From NCBI GenBank assembly GCA_963978905.1, contig OZ022256.1, positions 27,739,426-27,803,425 on the forward strand: DNA of 64,000 nucleotides, read 5' to 3'. This stretch comes from Trichostrongylus colubriformis (Eukaryota; Nematoda; Chromadorea; Rhabditida; Trichostrongylidae). This document shows, one piece after another, positions 59,640-64,000 of the stretch. The translations under genes and the position numbers were made by a program. The notes beneath the pieces are model-generated. The model ran no database searches. It was not told the DNA's origin and saw nothing but the letters and a program-made list of their open reading frames with translations. The first letter of the stretch is position 1. Every line of letters begins with the position of its first letter.

Positions 59640-59850
59640 TGGGGGTGGCTGCTGAATGCGTTTGGCCTGTACAATGACTTACAGGGGCCACCCAATTTAC
59701 AGAGCATCGCTTTTGTCCTCCCAGACGGGTCTGGTACCAGTTTAGTCCGAAGGGATAGAAGGCTTGGTTCGCTCTGGCGGGCACTGATGCGGATTGATTC
59801 CCATACTATGAGAGTGAGAGTGCTCGCTACTTGTCACTACACCACCACTG
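59640..59850 (+). repeat. Dispersed repeat with decayed open frame
   Basis: The + strand frame contains SIAFVLPDGSGT and CHYTTTALM, echoing the - strand frame at 23,880-24,165. CTGGTACCA and GAAGGCTTGGTT are shared with 10,110-10,235. Confidence 0.45.
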
Positions 59851-60955
59851 CACTGATGATAGCGGGGGAGGGACGTAGGAAGGCGGCGTTAGTGGTTAGG
59901 ACGGTTTAAACCGGAGCTGGAAAACTAATCGGACCTAATTAATATACTAAGTGGTTTGTGTTCCTGTAGTTCTTCGCTCTTCACCTTGGCCTGTTTCCAG
60001 GCTCTCTTGCTGAGCTCCTTGCAGTGGTTGATATCAGATGTGCTAGGCTACATCATGCAGACCTGAATGCGTTCTAAGAAATATCTCAGAAAGGATGGAT
60101 AGGAGTTGACACCCGAAGTTAGCTCGAAGGCAAAGGCAGGGGGAACGTTTTTTGATAGTCATGCAAATTGCTGCGTTAAAAATAGCCAGCAGGAAACCTG
60201 ACAAAAACATAACGAATGTTGCAAACCAGCGCTTGTAGAAGCGTGCCGTTCTTTACTCGAACGTGAACAGGCATGACTCACAACTGTTCCAGGCCACAAG
60301 CGGAGCAAGTTTTTGTGATACATAAAGGTGGCGCTTGGTGAGTTCAATGATAGTGGTGACAATTCGACTCCCTAAGCTGATATGTCACGAAGCATTTTCA
60401 TAATTACGCAGTCTGATTTGGTTGCTGCTAAAAGTGACGAAATATAATGGAATCTGAAAATGGAGGTAAATATGAAACGTAAGGTTATAAGGATGTGAAA
60501 AGCAGGATAATTTTTCGCATTTTCGAAAGTCCGTGCAGAAATAAGCTGCATTACGACGTTGTAAATCGTCATGATTCACAAGCAATACCTGACATGAGAA
60601 ATTAGCCATTCAGTGCATTACACTGCATTACGCTTATGTTGTTTCGCCTGTGGTTTTGAGAGCAGAATGTCAATCGAGACCATGATAAACGCAACAATAA
60701 ACTCTGATCACAGCTATTTGAAAGGTAAAAGAGTATAGGCGGAGGATTGGACATTCTGGAAATGGCGAAAAACCAGTGCACAACTATTCATTTTAGTGCG
60801 CATTTTGCTGATAATGCCAATTTTGGCATTCAGATATCTACAGCACCGGTAAAGGAGTATATTTTTGGAAAAAGTTTGAGCATCCAGAAGCTTGGCGCTA
60901 TATAGCGATTTCATATTCAGAAGCATTGCTATAAACCAAGGTGCACTGCTGTATA

Positions 60956-60970
60956 CCCCCCCCCCCCCCC
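60956..60970 (+). repeat. Poly-C tract
   Basis: Fifteen consecutive C. Other long C/G runs occur at 9,620, 27,460 and 29,190. Confidence 0.8.
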
Positions 60971-61599
60971 AACAAATTTCAAGTGCTCTCTGGAGTTCTA
61001 CTTGCAAAAGCATACCTGGATTGAGATATCAAAGCAAGTACACATGATAATAAAAATTCATGGGCGAGGATGAGGAAAGAAATTCTGAAGAACGGTATCC
61101 AATAGTGGACCCAGCAAAATGCAGAGCTTGGAAAGCGATTTGGAATTTCTGTGTCAGCTGTAACAGGTCCTTCCAAGCGTTGAAGGATCGCGGAAGGGTC
61201 CAAAAAAATCCCATAAAAAGAAAAGAAGGACCATAAAGCAGTTGAATTTTTGTGGTCAGTAGAAAAACCAACTGCTTGCCGCGCAGTGACCCTTTTTCCA
61301 TCGCAGCGAACACTTAGAAGAGAATTTGATGGCTAATGCAAGCAGGCTTTTGTGTTTCTGATGTATGCCGTTGTGTGAGTGCAGCAGGATTGAAAAGAAA
61401 GCCCTGCGTGTAAAGATCATTTTCGGCATCAGCTCATTTTTTGCGGTCTTAGAAGGGTGCGAGTGGAATGACCGCATGAAAGCTGAGAATTTTATTGTAA
61501 GAATGTATCATCTTTCAGAGTCGAAGTAGGACAGATACTGAGTCATGCAGAGCTGCTTTTCTTAAAAAAAGAGACACTTCAATCAAAATTGTCCGAGTT

Positions 61600-61930
61600 A
61601 TAGTGATTCCGGATGCATGCGGTTTGGTTCAACGGAATGTTGTATGCAGATGCTTGGCAGTTCTGATGACGACTTTGTCTTGAAGTTGGACGAGACCTTA
61701 AGCAGTATGCCTCTACCATGCAAGATTGGTTCCCGCAGAACCAGGAGCATGTAGTGGAATGGCTGAGCTCGACATGAAATTGACTGAGCCACTAAGGAGG
61801 ACTGAGGGACAAAAAGCCTGACTAGGGAAGAGGTAAAAAACTTGATCCTTTCCGAGAAAACACTATCCCCTCGCTTGGAATGAAGTCGGTCGCAAAACGG
61901 TTCGCAAATTCTATTAATAGTATGAAATTA
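61600..61930 (+). pseudogene. Possible Tc1/Tc3-like transposase remnant
   Basis: Conceptual reading gives VWFNGMLYADAWQ and YASTMQDWFPQNQEHVVEWLSS, which resemble the NGxxYxxxL and xxVQDWFxxxxVxVLxWPxxSPD parts of Tc-type transposases. The catalytic DNAPxH and SPDLNPIE motifs are not seen and frames shift, so the call is tentative. Confidence 0.3.
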
Positions 61931-62628
61931 GTAGATGGGCACTGGTGAAAAAGGAATTATGCAGCCTGTCATCAGTTCTATTGATTCAATGTAATAATTC
62001 ATGACATGGCACACATATAACCTTAATAAAGTTTCATTTATTCGTGTTGTGATTTGCTCCTTCTTGTAATCCTAGTGATATCATTGCAGCTGATAATGAG
62101 AGCATGGTACACGGCTAAAAAGAATGGGCTTCAACTTCTCATGGAACTTAGAATGGACGCCTACAGACTGATAGAGTTTCGAACGCTGATTACAGCTCTG
62201 AAAACCAAAAGTGCTACGGGCGGTTCCGAAGCGAGTCGGGTGGGGTCAAAGTTTACATAATGACTTATTGACGGGCTATTTCCTAACGGTAGCTCATCAA
62301 CGCGGTTATTCGTGCAGTAGTCAGCGGTCGCCTTAGCCCATCGGTGATGTTCTTCGTCTCCAGGCGACATATGGTGGTTCTGCTCCTAGCTGACCTCGCA
62401 GTTTGCATTTAGTGTTTTACCTTCTATAGGTGCTTCCCACGCTTCTTTGTATGCGCCTCAACGCAGCCCACTTTTAACAAGTATCGCTCTTATTCCATCA
62501 CATCAGTTTCACTCATAAACTCTTGCATTTTCGAAATTGAAAAAGGAGAAAAACCTTCTTCAGACGATGTCAAAAACTCACAAGGGAAGCATGCAAGACG
62601 AATTGGTCGTTTGTGGTGGTACTGTATG

Positions 62629-63138
62629 TACAGTAGCGCTCAAAAGTCTTCGGCTAAAACTTTCTTGTCATAACTTTTTTCTTTTTGACCAAATTTGACA
62701 AAATTTTAATATGTGGTGCCTGAACCTATTGCCAACATTTCCTCCTACTTGAGAGCCGCTTGACACTTTTCATGGTTTTTTACAAAAATTTACTACAAGA
62801 CGACCCAAAAAAAAGTAAAAGGCTTGGTCAGTGGGAACGGTATTCTTTACAAAAACAAAACGAGCAAGGTTCAGAGAACATTAATATTTTGTAGAAAGAC
62901 CACGACTTTTGATGACAGCGGCACAGCAGGACGGCGTAGCGATGGCACCCCAAAAACAAAAAATTTCATATAACCACGTGCCCCACACCGCTGAGCGCCA
63001 AAATAGTATATTGAGTATGCAGTGTCTCCAAGTACAACATACTAAAATTTTTCTCAGATCGGTGCAGTTGCAAAAAAGTTACAAGTGAAAAACCCAGATG
63101 AAAGACCATTTCGCCGAAGACTTTTGAGCGCTACTGTA
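62629..63138. mobile_element. Tc1-like non-autonomous element
   Basis: TA-flanked inverted ends TACAGTAGCGCTCAAAAGTC (left) and the same inverted (right) are typical of Tc1. On the - strand near 62,883-62,925 it still encodes AVIKSRGLSTKY followed by no further conserved sequence, the usual C-terminus of Tc1 transposases. The catalytic core is deleted, leaving a 0.5-kb derivative. Confidence 0.85.
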
Positions 63139-64000
63139 TATCATCCGGCGGGCTTCACTACTCCTAACTGTCTGTTTTATAAGCATCTGATTGTCCAGCA
63201 TAGTTGGCTGCTCGTGCACCTTTAAGGTGCAACCAAGCGTAATTTTGTAAAATGAGCATGATATTCGTGTACAGGGATCCTAATGCCCAGGTGAGAAATT
63301 CCAGCTAATCTTATTTTTTTGTGTATTATGCAACCTCATGAGAAAGGTAGAGGTTCGCATCCCATATTATTTATGATTCAACAGATTTAGTTAGTTTTAT
63401 GTAATTAGGTATGTTCACTGTTCAGTACATTAATAGTTTCCGTCTTTTAGTCTATTGCCTACTTTAGTTCTACCTGTAGCTATGTGACATCCGATGGCGC
63501 GTCACGGCACGCAGAAATAAATAAATAAATACACTTGTATCGAAATGGGCTGGGTTCTTCAGTGCCGTGGCAACGAGTGAAAACTCGGCTCCAGTAACAA
63601 GAATAGGAAAAAATGCAGAGCCTATCAGAATACAGTTTTACATGGTAAAAACCGTGCCGAACTATATTTCCGACGAACGAATGGACACGCACATTAGCAG
63701 AGAAAAAGACGTAGAAAGAAACTCCGGAAACCAGAAAGAATCTGTAAAGTAACAAATGCTTGTTTAAACGAATGCGGAGAATGGTTGACAGGTCCTCTAC
63801 GGGAGGGACACCTTTAGTTCAGATGTGCGGATGGTTGTTATGTAGGCGCAACGCCGAGCGAAATTGAAGTAGTATCTTTCCCTGGAGCAGCTGGAAAAAA
63901 AGAATTGGTGATATTTGGACCTCTTGGTTCGCATTCAGCATATTCCGGTGCAGTGACTTGGACCTCGGAATAAAAATTAAGTATCATCGTGGAGGGCATA
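63139..64000. other. Terminal stretch, no gene recognised
   Basis: A short AAATAAATAAAT microsatellite lies at about 63,515-63,530, and the GCACCTTTAAGGTGC palindrome at about 63,218. The short open frames show no recognisable motif. Confidence 0.45.

Noticed and set aside
1..64000. CRISPR array, operon or prophage
   Set aside because: The spliced genes and transposon types show nuclear eukaryotic DNA; no regularly spaced direct repeats or bacterial gene organisation are present.

Overview
This is AT-rich nuclear DNA of an animal, almost certainly a nematode and probably a clade V strongylid (hookworm-like) species. The reasons are two spliced genes whose products match the nematode LIP-1 and SOC-2/SUR-8 families, TTTCAG-type splice acceptors, acceptor-like sites just upstream of both start codons that suggest spliced-leader trans-splicing, kilobase introns, and a heavy load of short DNA transposons. 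The species call is inference; the two gene models are read directly from the sequence.

Only two host genes can be supported. On the + strand, 15,776-27,600 encodes a 344-residue dual-specificity MAP-kinase phosphatase of the DUSP6/7/9 class (lip-1) in eight exons; its last intron is 8 kb. On the - strand, 45,493-36,697 encodes a 551-residue leucine-rich-repeat scaffold orthologous to SHOC2 (soc-2/sur-8) in fifteen exons. They lie tail to tail, 9.1 kb apart. Both act on the Ras-RAF-MEK-ERK pathway and in opposite directions: SOC-2 promotes RAF activation, LIP-1 switches ERK off.

Most of the rest is non-autonomous DNA transposons. The families I could delimit are: (1) TTAA-flanked elements with TTAAAGRCACC or TTAAAGGCAC ends (2.4, 25.1, 32.5, 33.2, 34.5, 46.2, 53.1, 54.6 and 57.5 kb); (2) GC-rich ~235-bp elements with GGTGTGTRC ends and imperfect 9-bp target duplications (6.8, 9.2, 26.9, 28.3 kb); (3) a ~400-bp element with 8-bp target duplications and a tRNA-like core (27.9, 54.8 and part at 47.5 kb); (4) mariner/Tc1 relatives, including a broken mariner transposase (6.34-7.56 kb), a mariner-derived foldback (22.8-23.5 kb), two ~1-kb elements (29.6, 42.2 kb), one at 32.0-33.0 kb and a Tc1-like element at 62.6 kb; (5) foldback elements with CTAACAAGGGA ends (3.2-3.8, 10.4-11.7 kb). 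Several are nested, which gives a relative order of insertion.

By region: 1-15.7 kb is repeats with no supported host gene; 15.8-27.75 kb is lip-1; 27.9-35 kb is a repeat-dense intergenic block; 36.3-45.5 kb is soc-2; 45.5-64 kb is repeats plus a GC-rich unassigned block at 49.5-49.9 kb. Several inverted repeats (9.65, 22.29, 31.61, 53.2 kb) would fold into long hairpins if transcribed.
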